Part shown: one piece after another, positions 6,377 through 13,857 of the stretch
How the letters are laid out: every line of letters starts with the position of its first letter
How positions within the stretch are numbered: position 1 is the first letter of the stretch
NCBI GenBank assembly: GCA_035354435.1
Contig: DAOQAY010000062.1
Span: forward strand, 1-15,527
DNA from: JAKLDO01 sp035354435
Lineage (GTDB): Bacteria > UBP6 > UBA1177
DNA: 15,527 bases
Direction of reading: 5' to 3'
Notes under the pieces: generated by a model
Database searches by the model: none
Told to the model about the DNA's origin: nothing
The model's input: only the letters and a program-made list of their open reading frames with translations
Position numbers and translations under genes: made by a program

Positions 6377-7768
6377 TTATTCATCCTTTAAATAGAATGA
6401 AAGCATCTGTGCAAGGGTTGCAGCCGGAAGTATGACCCCGCCGGATCCCGGGATATCGACAAGATTGTCGGCCTTCATTATTCTGATCTCTTTTACCGAA
6501 AGATCGGGGTTAAGTACAAAAACAGGGGCTTCATCAATATAGCTTTTAAATCTCCCTCCTGAAACCACCGTTTCATTTGTGGAAACAGTTTTCAGAAAAC
6601 TCCCACATGGATATATTCCGATAATTCCCGCAAATGCTTCAGCAATCTCTTTTCTGAAAGCTCCTTTCTTAACATTCCGCAGAATATTCCTCAACGCTTC
6701 CGGTCTTGACAGTGTAGGACCTTTATACCCGACCCTGTCAGGCCATTTCTTTGTCACTGAATCATAATATGCCACAACTTTTAAAATATCACCTGATATC
6801 GTTGTGCTTGAAGTGCCGGATTTCAATATGCCGTCATCGCTGAAATCTGTGATCTTCCAGGCTGAATTGACAGCAGCTTCAATACGGCTGTAGTTGAATT
6901 CGTCCATTCTCGATAAGGCGCTGTATCCTTTGTCCAGATCATTTGTAAAATACTGGAAATAAGCCGATATGGCCGTTCTTTTTGTAATATTGAGATCGAA
7001 ATCCAGTTTCAAGGAGGTAAAGATCGAATAAATTGTTCTTGCCGCAGCGGAAGCACCTTTAAAAGTACCACCATAAGCCGGCAGAGATGAAAGAAAAAGG
7101 AGTAAATTCCTCGTGTTGGCATTATCAATATTCTGAATTATCGTAATCAGATCCTGCGATGATCTTTCAACTGTTCTCAGTGGAATATTTTCAACAGCAT
7201 CTACCATTTTCTTGTATTCTTTATATTCACCGGACAAGGTTCTATAGATCCTTCTTATGGATTGATCGACCGTATAGATCGGCAGGTTCCCGGATTCTTC
7301 AGGATCATATGGAATGATCTCAATATATTTCAAATCCTGAAGATCGGCTTTGATCCTTTCGAATGCCTGTATCTTAGGCTCTCTGCCAACCGGATATTTT
7401 CCTATCACTCTGAAAAAATCAAGAATCTCTTTATCCGAAACACCGCTTCTAAAAGTGATTCCTGCCAGACATAGCGAGAGAAGAAGGTCATAAACATCTT
7501 CAAAATACTTATCATCCTGCCGCTGACCTCTTATTCTGACTTTATCTACCTTAATATCAATTCCATCAAAAGTTATTGACAGCTCTTCTTTATCTGCAAA
7601 GAAAAAATTCAGAACATCTTTAAAAAAGGTTATCTCTTCAGTTATTCTTTCGTTTTCTCCGCCATACATCTTAACTGTTTTCCAGAATGTAAATAGGGAT
7701 TTAGAAAAATTATACCGCCACTTTTTAGGTGATCTTTCAAATTCAGGTTTATTTCTCCGTTCTTCCAT
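6377..7768 (-). CDS. Degenerate HD-GYP-domain protein with N-terminal module shared with its neighbour
   Basis: A 463-residue cytoplasmic protein with no signal or membrane segment. Residues 30-122 form an alpha/beta module ending in LAGITFRSGVSDKEILDFFRVI, which resembles the N-terminal part of the adjacent HEAT protein. Residues about 230-425 follow an HD-GYP c-di-GMP phosphodiesterase in outline. GDILKVVAYYDSVT (326-339) corresponds to the usual IVAVADxYDALT, SRPEALRNIL (354-363) to the EAL..L helix, and EAFAGIIGIYPCGSFLKTVSTNE (377-399) to the AF...IGxYPxGS stretch. The HD dyad and the HHExxxGxGYP segment are absent, and the region where they should lie is shortened, so it should not be catalytic. 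A strong GGAGGTGA site overlaps the stop of the upstream gene, 6 bases before the ATG, which implies coupled translation. The role is unknown; a scaffold or binding function is inferred. Confidence 0.75.
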   Translation of the reverse strand: MEERRNKPEFERSPKKWRYNFSKSLFTFWKTVKMYGGENERITEEITFFKDVLNFFFADKEELSITFDGIDIKVDKVRIRGQRQDDKYFEDVYDLLLSLCLAGITFRSGVSDKEILDFFRVIGKYPVGREPKIQAFERIKADLQDLKYIEIIPYDPEESGNLPIYTVDQSIRRIYRTLSGEYKEYKKMVDAVENIPLRTVERSSQDLITIIQNIDNANTRNLLLFLSSLPAYGGTFKGASAAARTIYSIFTSLKLDFDLNITKRTAISAYFQYFTNDLDKGYSALSRMDEFNYSRIEAAVNSAWKITDFSDDGILKSGTSSTTISGDILKVVAYYDSVTKKWPDRVGYKGPTLSRPEALRNILRNVKKGAFRKEIAEAFAGIIGIYPCGSFLKTVSTNETVVSGGRFKSYIDEAPVFVLNPDLSVKEIRIMKADNLVDIPGSGGVILPAATLAQMLSFYLKDE

Positions 7769-7774
7769 ATTTCA

Positions 7775-7782
7775 TCACCTCC
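7775..7782 (-). promoter_or_regulatory. Strong ribosome binding site overlapping the upstream stop
   Basis: GGAGGTGA on the minus strand is a near-complete match to the 16S tail and lies 6 bases before ATG 7766-7768. Its last three bases are the TGA stop of the HEAT gene, tying translation of the two genes together. Confidence 0.85.
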
Positions 7783-9670
7783 CCTGAATGATAGCTTTTG
7801 TTTCACTGTTACCCTTGGCAATACCTTTTTCGAGCCATTTTGCAAAAAACTGGTTCTTCGCTGCATTTGCCTTGAAGTAATCGAAAACTGTCTTTTTAAA
7901 AGATGCGTACTTTTTCCTGTTGAAAAAACCGCCCTTGAGGGTGAAAATATATTCGAGACTTTCAAGCATCTGGTTAATTATTGAACCTCTTGCAAGTTCA
8001 AGAAGAAGCTCTATTTCGTCTTTTTCAAGAGTCATGAACTCAGGACTTCTGACCCTTCTGAGTATCTGTGTTGAAATAATGACCGGGTCCTGTATCTTGT
8101 TTATTGATTTGAGAGTGGAAATTCTCAGGTCTTTCAAATCTGAAAAGATCATACTTCCTGGAAGATCGAAAAACTCCTTTCGCTGAGATGCAAATATCCT
8201 GTCGATATATCTTTCAAAATCGGTAAGATTGAACCTGTTACGGTTTGCAGGCTTGAATATTTCGTTGAATATAGCCTTGGCTTCAAGACCTTTTACCCTG
8301 ACAAGATTTTCCACAGCAAGCAGTCTGACCTCTTCATCAGGACTGAAAACAGCCTTTTTCCAATACTCGAAGTTCTCATCGGCATCATAAACACTGAGCA
8401 CCCTTGCCGCCTCGACCCTTATCTGTCTTACCTGATGATTCATAACTTCTCTGACATAGGGAAGAAATTCAGGGTTGTATGCAAATCTGAGCATATAAAG
8501 GAAATTCCTGACAATCTGCCATTCGGGGTGTTCAATGAATTTCTTTGCGAGCTGAACATCTTTGAAATTCTTTGCAACACCTTCAAGACAGTACATTCTG
8601 GCATCTTTGTTCTCAAGTTCTACAAGCTTCAGAAATACCGGCTCAAAATTGGCGGAACTGAAAATGTTTATCATTTCTCCGAAGCTTTTTATCTGGGATT
8701 CATCGATTCTTGAAGCAGCATCGAAAATCTGATTGATAAACTCTTCAGATGTAACCCTTTTCAGAACCTCTTTAACTCTCATAAAAAGAATCTCATCTAT
8801 CTGAGAAAGTTCCTTTCCCAGAGCAATAATTGTATTCAGATAAACAAGTCCGGAGATGAAATCGCCTTCCTGAATGTTTCTTACTGCATATTCACATATC
8901 TTGTTGACAAGGTTTCTATTTTCCTCTTTAGAACCTGTTGAGATGAGATGCTTTGCCTTTTCAAGATATTTCTGAACGGTATAATCCTTACCTCTTTTCT
9001 TTATCCAGTCCTCGAATTCACTACTCCTTGTCTTGCCGAGATTATCAAATTCAGGAACAATATCGGCAAGTTCATGGAAACTTCTTGGTTTCATGGAAAA
9101 AAGATCTTCCGGTTTTACCGGGGCAAATTCCGATTTGAATCCATCCTCATTCCATGGTTCAGGGTCACCCATGTTAGGATCTGAAATAGTTCCGATGTGT
9201 GTAATTCCATAATCCCATAGTCTGGTATTAAAATCATAATCCAGCAAAGTGTAGTTGATCGTTTCCTTTATTACCGCAAAAAAATTCAGAAGCTCATCGG
9301 AAGTGATCCCTTTAATGAAATAAAGCTCTCTTATCTCGGTCACAAGGAATATGTTCCTGAATTTTCTTTCACCCTCATCAAAAAGCTTGATCTTCTTTTC
9401 CTGATAATAGAACCCGACTTTTTTGGTGGTTACAGAAGCATACGGAAGATTGTTGTGAATAACATCAAAATTCTGCTTCAGAGTCTCCTTAAATTCGTCA
9501 AAGATCTTGTCTCTGACGGAATAAAGCTCGGTCATTTTTGAGATCTTTACAAGCATCGCAATGATCGACCGGACACCTCTGTAAAGCTGCTCCTTCTTCT
9601 CCATCGGAACAGACCGGAAATAGTCCGCAAGCTCCTTTTTCTTCTGAATGTAAAGCAAAACGGCCCCCAA
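7775..9670 (-). CDS. HEAT-repeat protein, first gene of a two-gene operon
   Basis: A soluble protein of up to 631 residues, rich in amphipathic helices. Residues 50-135 match the N-terminal module of the next gene: the end ELYFIKGITSDELLNFFAVI aligns with LCLAGITFRSGVSDKEILDFFRVI. Residues about 342-475 contain HEAT-like helix pairs, clearest in VRQIRVEAARVLSVY (414-428) and DEEVRLLAVENLVRV (445-459), which usually act as protein-binding scaffolds. No catalytic motif is visible. The start is uncertain. The longest frame begins at TTG 9668-9670, which has no ribosome site and lies in a palindrome. TTG 9656-9658 follows GGGGG by five bases and is a good alternative, and ATG 9602-9604 is the first ATG. 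It is co-transcribed with the HD-GYP-like gene six bases downstream. Function is unknown; joint action with that protein is inferred from the pairing. Confidence 0.75.
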   Translation of the reverse strand: MGAVLLYIQKKKELADYFRSVPMEKKEQLYRGVRSIIAMLVKISKMTELYSVRDKIFDEFKETLKQNFDVIHNNLPYASVTTKKVGFYYQEKKIKLFDEGERKFRNIFLVTEIRELYFIKGITSDELLNFFAVIKETINYTLLDYDFNTRLWDYGITHIGTISDPNMGDPEPWNEDGFKSEFAPVKPEDLFSMKPRSFHELADIVPEFDNLGKTRSSEFEDWIKKRGKDYTVQKYLEKAKHLISTGSKEENRNLVNKICEYAVRNIQEGDFISGLVYLNTIIALGKELSQIDEILFMRVKEVLKRVTSEEFINQIFDAASRIDESQIKSFGEMINIFSSANFEPVFLKLVELENKDARMYCLEGVAKNFKDVQLAKKFIEHPEWQIVRNFLYMLRFAYNPEFLPYVREVMNHQVRQIRVEAARVLSVYDADENFEYWKKAVFSPDEEVRLLAVENLVRVKGLEAKAIFNEIFKPANRNRFNLTDFERYIDRIFASQRKEFFDLPGSMIFSDLKDLRISTLKSINKIQDPVIISTQILRRVRSPEFMTLEKDEIELLLELARGSIINQMLESLEYIFTLKGGFFNRKKYASFKKTVFDYFKANAAKNQFFAKWLEKGIAKGNSETKAIIQGR

Positions 9671-9686
9671 TTGAAAATTTCAGTTG
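9668..9686. promoter_or_regulatory. 19-bp near-palindrome at the HEAT gene start, candidate operator or leader hairpin
   Basis: On the minus strand, CAACTGAAATTTTCAATTG pairs at 8 of 9 positions around its centre, with a perfect inner TGAAATTTTCA. It lies just downstream of the -10 element and reaches the first possible TTG start. It could be a repressor site or a weak RNA hairpin. The base composition is AT-rich. Confidence 0.35.
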
Positions 9687-9690
9687 TGAA

Positions 9691-9718
9691 ATTGTAACAT
9701 TTCTCAAGTTTTATTCAA
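9691..9718 (-). promoter_or_regulatory. Promoter of the HEAT/HD-GYP-like operon
   Basis: On the minus strand, TTGAAT (9713-9718, 4 of 6) is followed after 16 bases by TACAAT (9691-9696, 5 of 6). The -10 is preceded by TG one base away, forming an extended -10. Transcription would start near 9684. Confidence 0.55.
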
Positions 9719-9793
9719 GAAATATATTACTTTACTATGATGAGCTAATTTATTAAAATAACCCGCTTTTCTTATTGTTCATCTGGAGGCGTA

Positions 9794-10735
9794 ATGGATA
9801 AGGGCGAACTGAAAAAAATTCTGACTTCTGTTAAAGACAATGTATCTCTTGTCCTTAAAGGAACCGATACAACTCTTAAAAAGGCGATATACGCATTTTT
9901 CTCTGGCGGTCATCTGCTTCTTGAAGATGTTCCAGGAACTGGCAAAACCACATTGGCAAAGGCTCTGGCAAGGTCTGTTGACATGAATTTCTCAAGAATT
10001 CAGTTCACTCCTGATCTTATGCCGGCTGACATTACAGGCGTATCAATTTTTAATCAGAATAAAGGCGTTTTCGAGTTCAGAAAAGGTCCTGTTTTTTCAA
10101 ATATTGTACTTGCAGACGAAATAAACAGAGCATCGCCCAGAACCCAGTCTGCACTTCTTGAAGCCATGGGTGAAGGTTCTGTCAGCACTGATGCGGGTCA
10201 GTTCATTCTTGAAAAACCGTTTTTCGTGATAGCGACTCAGAACAATATCGAATCAAGAGGAACTTATCAGCTTCCCGAATCGCAGATGGATCGTTTCTGC
10301 ATGAAACTTTCACTTGGCTATGTTTCTATATCCGAAGAAATACAAATACTTGACGGAAACGGATTTTTCAAGGCTCTTGATGATCTTAAACCAGTAGTTT
10401 CTTCAAAAAAAATTGCTGAAGCATTTGAAGCTATCGAAAATGTCACCATAAGTGAAGAGCTTAAGTTTTTTATAGTCAAAGTTGTCAACTCGACACGAAG
10501 CGCAGAAGGTGTCAAACTCGGTGCAAGCCCGAGAGCATCGCTGAACCTGATGAAAGTTGCAAAAGTTTCCGCCGCTATGGACGGAAGGGATTTCATAATT
10601 CCCGATGATATTCTCGATGTGGCAGTACAGGTTCTTGCTCACAGGCTGATTCTTGACAGTTCCGCATTCATCAAAGGAATTTCAAGGGAAAATGCCGTGA
10701 TATCTATACTCGAAAAGATAAAAGTGCCTAATTAA
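9794..10735 (+). CDS. MoxR-family AAA+ ATPase
   Basis: A 313-residue cytoplasmic ATPase of normal length for the family. Walker A is VPGTGKTT (46-53) and Walker B IVLADE (104-109). The MoxR stretch NRASPRTQSALLEAMGEG follows at 111-128. Sensor 1 is ATQN (147-150), the arginine-finger region is LPESQMDRF (160-168), and sensor 2 is GASPRAS (243-249). MoxR proteins act as chaperone-like ATPases that usually work with a DUF58 or von Willebrand A partner encoded next door, maturing enzymes or envelope complexes. Here no such partner follows: the next gene is convergent and overlaps by four bases. GGAGG at 9785-9789 sits four bases before the ATG. It is divergent from the HEAT operon. Family is certain, client unknown. 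Confidence 0.93.
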   Translation: MDKGELKKILTSVKDNVSLVLKGTDTTLKKAIYAFFSGGHLLLEDVPGTGKTTLAKALARSVDMNFSRIQFTPDLMPADITGVSIFNQNKGVFEFRKGPVFSNIVLADEINRASPRTQSALLEAMGEGSVSTDAGQFILEKPFFVIATQNNIESRGTYQLPESQMDRFCMKLSLGYVSISEEIQILDGNGFFKALDDLKPVVSSKKIAEAFEAIENVTISEELKFFIVKVVNSTRSAEGVKLGASPRASLNLMKVAKVSAAMDGRDFIIPDDILDVAVQVLAHRLILDSSAFIKGISRENAVISILEKIKVPN

Positions 10736-12057
10736 CTCACAAGTGAACAGCCGCAGCCGACCGCTTCTTCATCAATAACCGCATCATCAACTTCATTATC
10801 AATATCGTCAACTGCTGTATCATCGGCAGGATTATTATCTACAACCGGATTGTCATCAGTTTCTATATTGTTATCAGGAGTTTCCGTATCATCAGGAATT
10901 TCAGTTTCAGTAAGATCTTCATTGGGATCGCCCCACTTCCACATCGCTTTTGACATTCCTGCAATATAGACATGATTGCTGTCGAGAACAGATATCGGTC
11001 CAAGCTTGCCTGCACCCTGCACAAGCCGTTCCCACCAAGTCGCACCGCCATCAGTTGTATCAATCGTACAGGGTTTGAAATTAAATCCTGAACCGCAGAA
11101 ACCGGCAATCCATATTTCGTCAACCGCACCTTCATCCATATCCATGACACCGCCCATTGAGAAGGTGCCTGACGGAACTGTTATGTCAAAACTTTCGTTA
11201 TAACCTGCAAAAGTAGCAAAACTGTCATCACTCCATACCAGACTTTTCTGACCGGTGGAAGAGTCGTTGATCGAAGTATCATCATAATACTGCATAAACA
11301 GTCTTCCGTTTGAAGTTTCAATTACATCTTCAGGAAACGCCTCAAGATTCTGCACAATCGGAGTCCATGTCGTTCCGCCGTCAGAAGTCCTGAAAATAGA
11401 ACCCTTGGGCTGGACATCACTAACTGTTGCGCCATCTGTATCCGTTCCTTCAGTCAAAACTCCGCCCGCCGCAATACCATTCAGCTCATCCTTGAATTTA
11501 ACAACCGTCATCTCCATAGCGGTATCTGTGCTTACAACAATATTTTCCCATGTTTTCCCAAGGTCAGTGCTTTTCTTTATTTTTCCGTTCTTCAGCCCGA
11601 GCCATACATTATCACCAACAACAGACAACGCTTCACCATAACCGGAAGGCTGGTCATCCGCATTACTCGAATCAAAAAAATAAGCCGGAATGAAATTTGC
11701 CAGATCATCACTTACAATAAACGAAGACAATGTTTTGAAACCCTGAAGTTCAAGAATTACACCGACCAGCTTGCCGTTGGGAAGCACCCTTGCAGGAGCG
11801 ACAAACTTCATTTTTCCTGTAAGATTTGCCGAGCAGTCGTTCCAGGTAAGTCCATCTGTCATAACAAAACAGTAAGGCGATTTGCCGCCCTGACCGTCAT
11901 CCGCTGTGCCCATGGCATATCCTTTTGTTTTTGTTCCGACATCTATAAAACCGCCGGAAGCGGTCACGAACTCAGATGCCCGCTGGTTTATCCACATATT
12001 CTCGGCAATCAGCGAAAAAGAAACAAAAAACAGCAGAACAGTCAATAAATTACGCAT
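10732..12057 (-). CDS. Secreted beta-propeller-like protein with Asp boxes and a Cys-containing C-terminal tail
   Basis: A 441-residue exported protein. The start is set at ATG 12055-12057 because AGGAGG (12063-12068) lies five bases upstream; the longer frame from GTG 12070-12072 would put that site inside the gene. A signal peptide MRNLLTVLLFFVSFSLIA is followed by AEN, a likely signal peptidase I site. The body has three clear BNR/Asp-box motifs, STDLGKTW (163-170), TSDGGTTW (224-231) and TTDGGATW (334-341), plus degenerate ones (for example MTDGLTWN at 66-73), as in sialidase- or YCF48-type propellers. Residues 379-433 are an acidic Pro/Asp/Asn linker, and the chain ends in GCGCSLVS with no membrane helix. 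It follows mlaF by 14 bases and is co-transcribed with it. It is probably a cell-surface or periplasmic protein with unknown ligand. Confidence 0.85.
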   Translation of the reverse strand: MRNLLTVLLFFVSFSLIAENMWINQRASEFVTASGGFIDVGTKTKGYAMGTADDGQGGKSPYCFVMTDGLTWNDCSANLTGKMKFVAPARVLPNGKLVGVILELQGFKTLSSFIVSDDLANFIPAYFFDSSNADDQPSGYGEALSVVGDNVWLGLKNGKIKKSTDLGKTWENIVVSTDTAMEMTVVKFKDELNGIAAGGVLTEGTDTDGATVSDVQPKGSIFRTSDGGTTWTPIVQNLEAFPEDVIETSNGRLFMQYYDDTSINDSSTGQKSLVWSDDSFATFAGYNESFDITVPSGTFSMGGVMDMDEGAVDEIWIAGFCGSGFNFKPCTIDTTDGGATWWERLVQGAGKLGPISVLDSNHVYIAGMSKAMWKWGDPNEDLTETEIPDDTETPDNNIETDDNPVVDNNPADDTAVDDIDNEVDDAVIDEEAVGCGCSLVS

Positions 12058-12062
12058 TTTTT

Positions 12063-12068
12063 CCTCCT
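12063..12068 (-). promoter_or_regulatory. Ribosome binding site deciding the propeller-protein start
   Basis: AGGAGG on the minus strand, five bases before ATG 12055-12057, lies between the stop of mlaF and that ATG. It makes this ATG the start rather than the GTG that overlaps the mlaF stop. Confidence 0.9.
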
Positions 12069-12071
12069 GCA

Positions 12072-12806
12072 CTATTTGCTGTACTTATCAACATTGAAGA
12101 ACCGTTTGACTTTGAAGATGTCGCTCTTCATTGCCTCATCGAATGTGCCGTAGAAAAGGACTTTTTTATCGGCGAGCATAAGGACTTTCTGTGCTGTCCT
12201 TTTTATTGAAAGAAGTTCGTGTGTTACAATAAAATATGTGGTTTTGAGCTGTTCGTTCAGCTTTATGAAAAGGGTATCAAGATCTCTTGCCGTCACCGGA
12301 TCAAGTCCTGCCTGAGGCTCATCAAAAAATATTATGTCAGGGTCCATGACAAGTGCTCTGGCAAGTGCTCCCCTTTTTTTCATACCGCCCGAAAGTTCCT
12401 GCGGATATTTTTCCCTGTGGTTATAAAGATTGACCATCGCGAGCTTTTCATCTGCCATATCCCGCGCAATTTTCGTATCAAAATCAGGATAATGCATTAT
12501 GATCGGAAGCATTACATTCTCTTCAAGCGAAAGCGAGGTCATAAGTGCCGAACTTTGATATAATATCCCGATCTTCTTATAGAAATCTGAATCTTCAGGA
12601 AGAGGATGTACTATCTCTTCGTCTTTGAAGAATATCTTCCCTGCAGTCGGAGGATTCAGCCCGACTATCGCTTTCATCAGTGTGGATTTTCCGCATCCGG
12701 ACTCGCCGAGAACCACAAACCTCTCCCCGTCTTCAATATTAAATGAAATATCCTCAAGAATGACATTCTTTCCGTATCCTGCGGTTATGTTCTCAGCTCT
12801 CAGCAT
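12072..12806 (-). CDS. mlaF: MlaF-type ABC transporter ATPase of the envelope lipid (MCE) transport system
   Basis: A 244-residue ABC ATPase. Walker A is GESGCGKST (34-42), the Q-loop glutamine is Q84, and the signature LSGGMKKRGALARAL (138-152) is the form typical of MlaF/MkL. Walker B is IIFFDEP (158-164) and the switch histidine is H196. With the permease encoded upstream it should form the inner-membrane motor that moves phospholipids between inner and outer membranes. The start is ATG 12804-12806: TGAGGAAAAGATG places a GAGG site over the permease stop five bases upstream. The longer frame to 12860 only adds residues overlapping the permease gene. No MCE substrate-binding subunit (MlaD) is encoded beside it in this window; the next gene is a secreted propeller-like protein. 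Confidence 0.92.
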   Translation of the reverse strand: MLRAENITAGYGKNVILEDISFNIEDGERFVVLGESGCGKSTLMKAIVGLNPPTAGKIFFKDEEIVHPLPEDSDFYKKIGILYQSSALMTSLSLEENVMLPIIMHYPDFDTKIARDMADEKLAMVNLYNHREKYPQELSGGMKKRGALARALVMDPDIIFFDEPQAGLDPVTARDLDTLFIKLNEQLKTTYFIVTHELLSIKRTAQKVLMLADKKVLFYGTFDEAMKSDIFKVKRFFNVDKYSK

Positions 12807-12811
12807 CTTTT

Positions 12812-12815
12812 CCTC
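12812..12815 (-). promoter_or_regulatory. Ribosome binding site for mlaF overlapping the mlaE stop
   Basis: GAGG on the minus strand shares bases with the TGA stop of the permease (12814-12816) and sits five bases before ATG 12806, which decides that start and suggests coupled translation. Confidence 0.75.
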
Positions 12816-13857
12816 ATGTATAAAGGATAAGTGAGAATATCGCATCAATTGCGACAACAAGAAATATCGAAACTACGACAGATTCTGTGGTTGCTCTTCC
12901 GACTGCATCAGCGCCGCCGCGGACATTGAGACCTTTGAAACTGCCTACAGCGAGTATTACAGCAGCAAAAGAAATACTTTTAACAGTTCCCCAGAAAATA
13001 TCAGCGAATTCAAGCGATTCTATCATCTGGGTTATAAATGAACCGGCAGGAATGCTGTATGCCGAAGCAACAATAAAACCGCCGAAAATACCGGCGATAT
13101 CAGCTATCAGAGTAAGCACCGGCATAACAAGCGTGAACGCCCAGAATTTAGGAACAAGGAGAAATTTCAACGGTTTGATGCCCATTGTTTTAAGCGCATC
13201 GACCTCTTCCATTACTACCATTGTGCCAATTTCTGCGGCAATTGAACTGCCTGTTCTGCCGGCAATGATTATTGCAGTTATCAAAGGTCCGAGCTCTTTT
13301 GTCATGACCATTGTGCTCATCATTGCGATATAACCCTGTCCGCCCATCTTGGCAAGCTGAATCGCCGCCTGAAGAGCTATTGTGAAACCGATAAGAAAAG
13401 CTAGCAGAGAAACTATCGGAACAGCCTTGTAACCTATATAATAAGCATTTTTTGTAGTATCATCCTTGAGAATGAATTTGCGGTTGTAAAGCGATTCAAT
13501 CGAATAAAAAAGCATGTCGACCATGATGACACAGAAATAGTAGATTACATCTCCGGTCTTTATCAATTTCTCTCCGAAACTTTCTAAAAAAGGCTCTTTT
13601 GCGGGCATGTTTTCATCAGTATTCGGCTCATCTTCATGGTAAAATATCTCTTTTCTTATATCTTCAGCAATATCGAGCTTTTCACCGTAAGCATCTGAAA
13701 GTTTTCTTAAAACCGCTTTTGTTACAGAATTCAGGGTCGCTTCTGAAATGTCGAATTCAACTCTGTCAACTTTTGAAACAGCTTTGGACAGCTCAAGATA
13801 TACTTTTTCGCAATTATCAATAGTAATGTCTGAAGGGATCTTAATCTTTTCCGTCAT
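12814..13857 (-). CDS. mlaE: MlaE-family permease with N-terminal STAS-like domain
   Basis: A 347-residue inner-membrane protein. Residues 1 to about 70 look like a degenerate STAS domain (KIKIPSDITIDNCEKVYLEL, then VEFDISEA), the role played by separate MlaB in Escherichia coli. A linker of about 25 residues follows. The permease body from about residue 105 has five or six membrane helices and the family signature ELGPLITAIIIAGRTGSS (188-205) continuing to EEVDALKTMGI (217-227), where the coupling helix meets MlaF. The start is ATG 13855-13857; the longer frame begins at a TTG four codons earlier. The ribosome site is weak, and the first 17 bases overlap the end of aspS, so translation may be coupled. 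It should partner with the ATPase seven bases downstream in phospholipid transport. Confidence 0.92.
   Translation of the reverse strand: MTEKIKIPSDITIDNCEKVYLELSKAVSKVDRVEFDISEATLNSVTKAVLRKLSDAYGEKLDIAEDIRKEIFYHEDEPNTDENMPAKEPFLESFGEKLIKTGDVIYYFCVIMVDMLFYSIESLYNRKFILKDDTTKNAYYIGYKAVPIVSLLAFLIGFTIALQAAIQLAKMGGQGYIAMMSTMVMTKELGPLITAIIIAGRTGSSIAAEIGTMVVMEEVDALKTMGIKPLKFLLVPKFWAFTLVMPVLTLIADIAGIFGGFIVASAYSIPAGSFITQMIESLEFADIFWGTVKSISFAAVILAVGSFKGLNVRGGADAVGRATTESVVVSIFLVVAIDAIFSLILYT

Noticed and set aside
9714..9741. Promoter for the MoxR gene (TTCAAG, 16 bases, TATGAT)
   Set aside because: The -10 is acceptable but the -35 matches only three of six positions; other AT-rich hexamers nearby fit equally well, so none was called.
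12055..12072. Longer start (GTG 12070-12072) for the propeller protein
   Set aside because: It would place the perfect AGGAGG site inside the coding region and add five polar residues before the signal peptide; ATG 12057 fits both.
12807..12860. Longer N-terminus for MlaF
   Set aside because: The added residues overlap the permease gene, and the GAGG site points to ATG 12806, where the conserved ABC domain begins.
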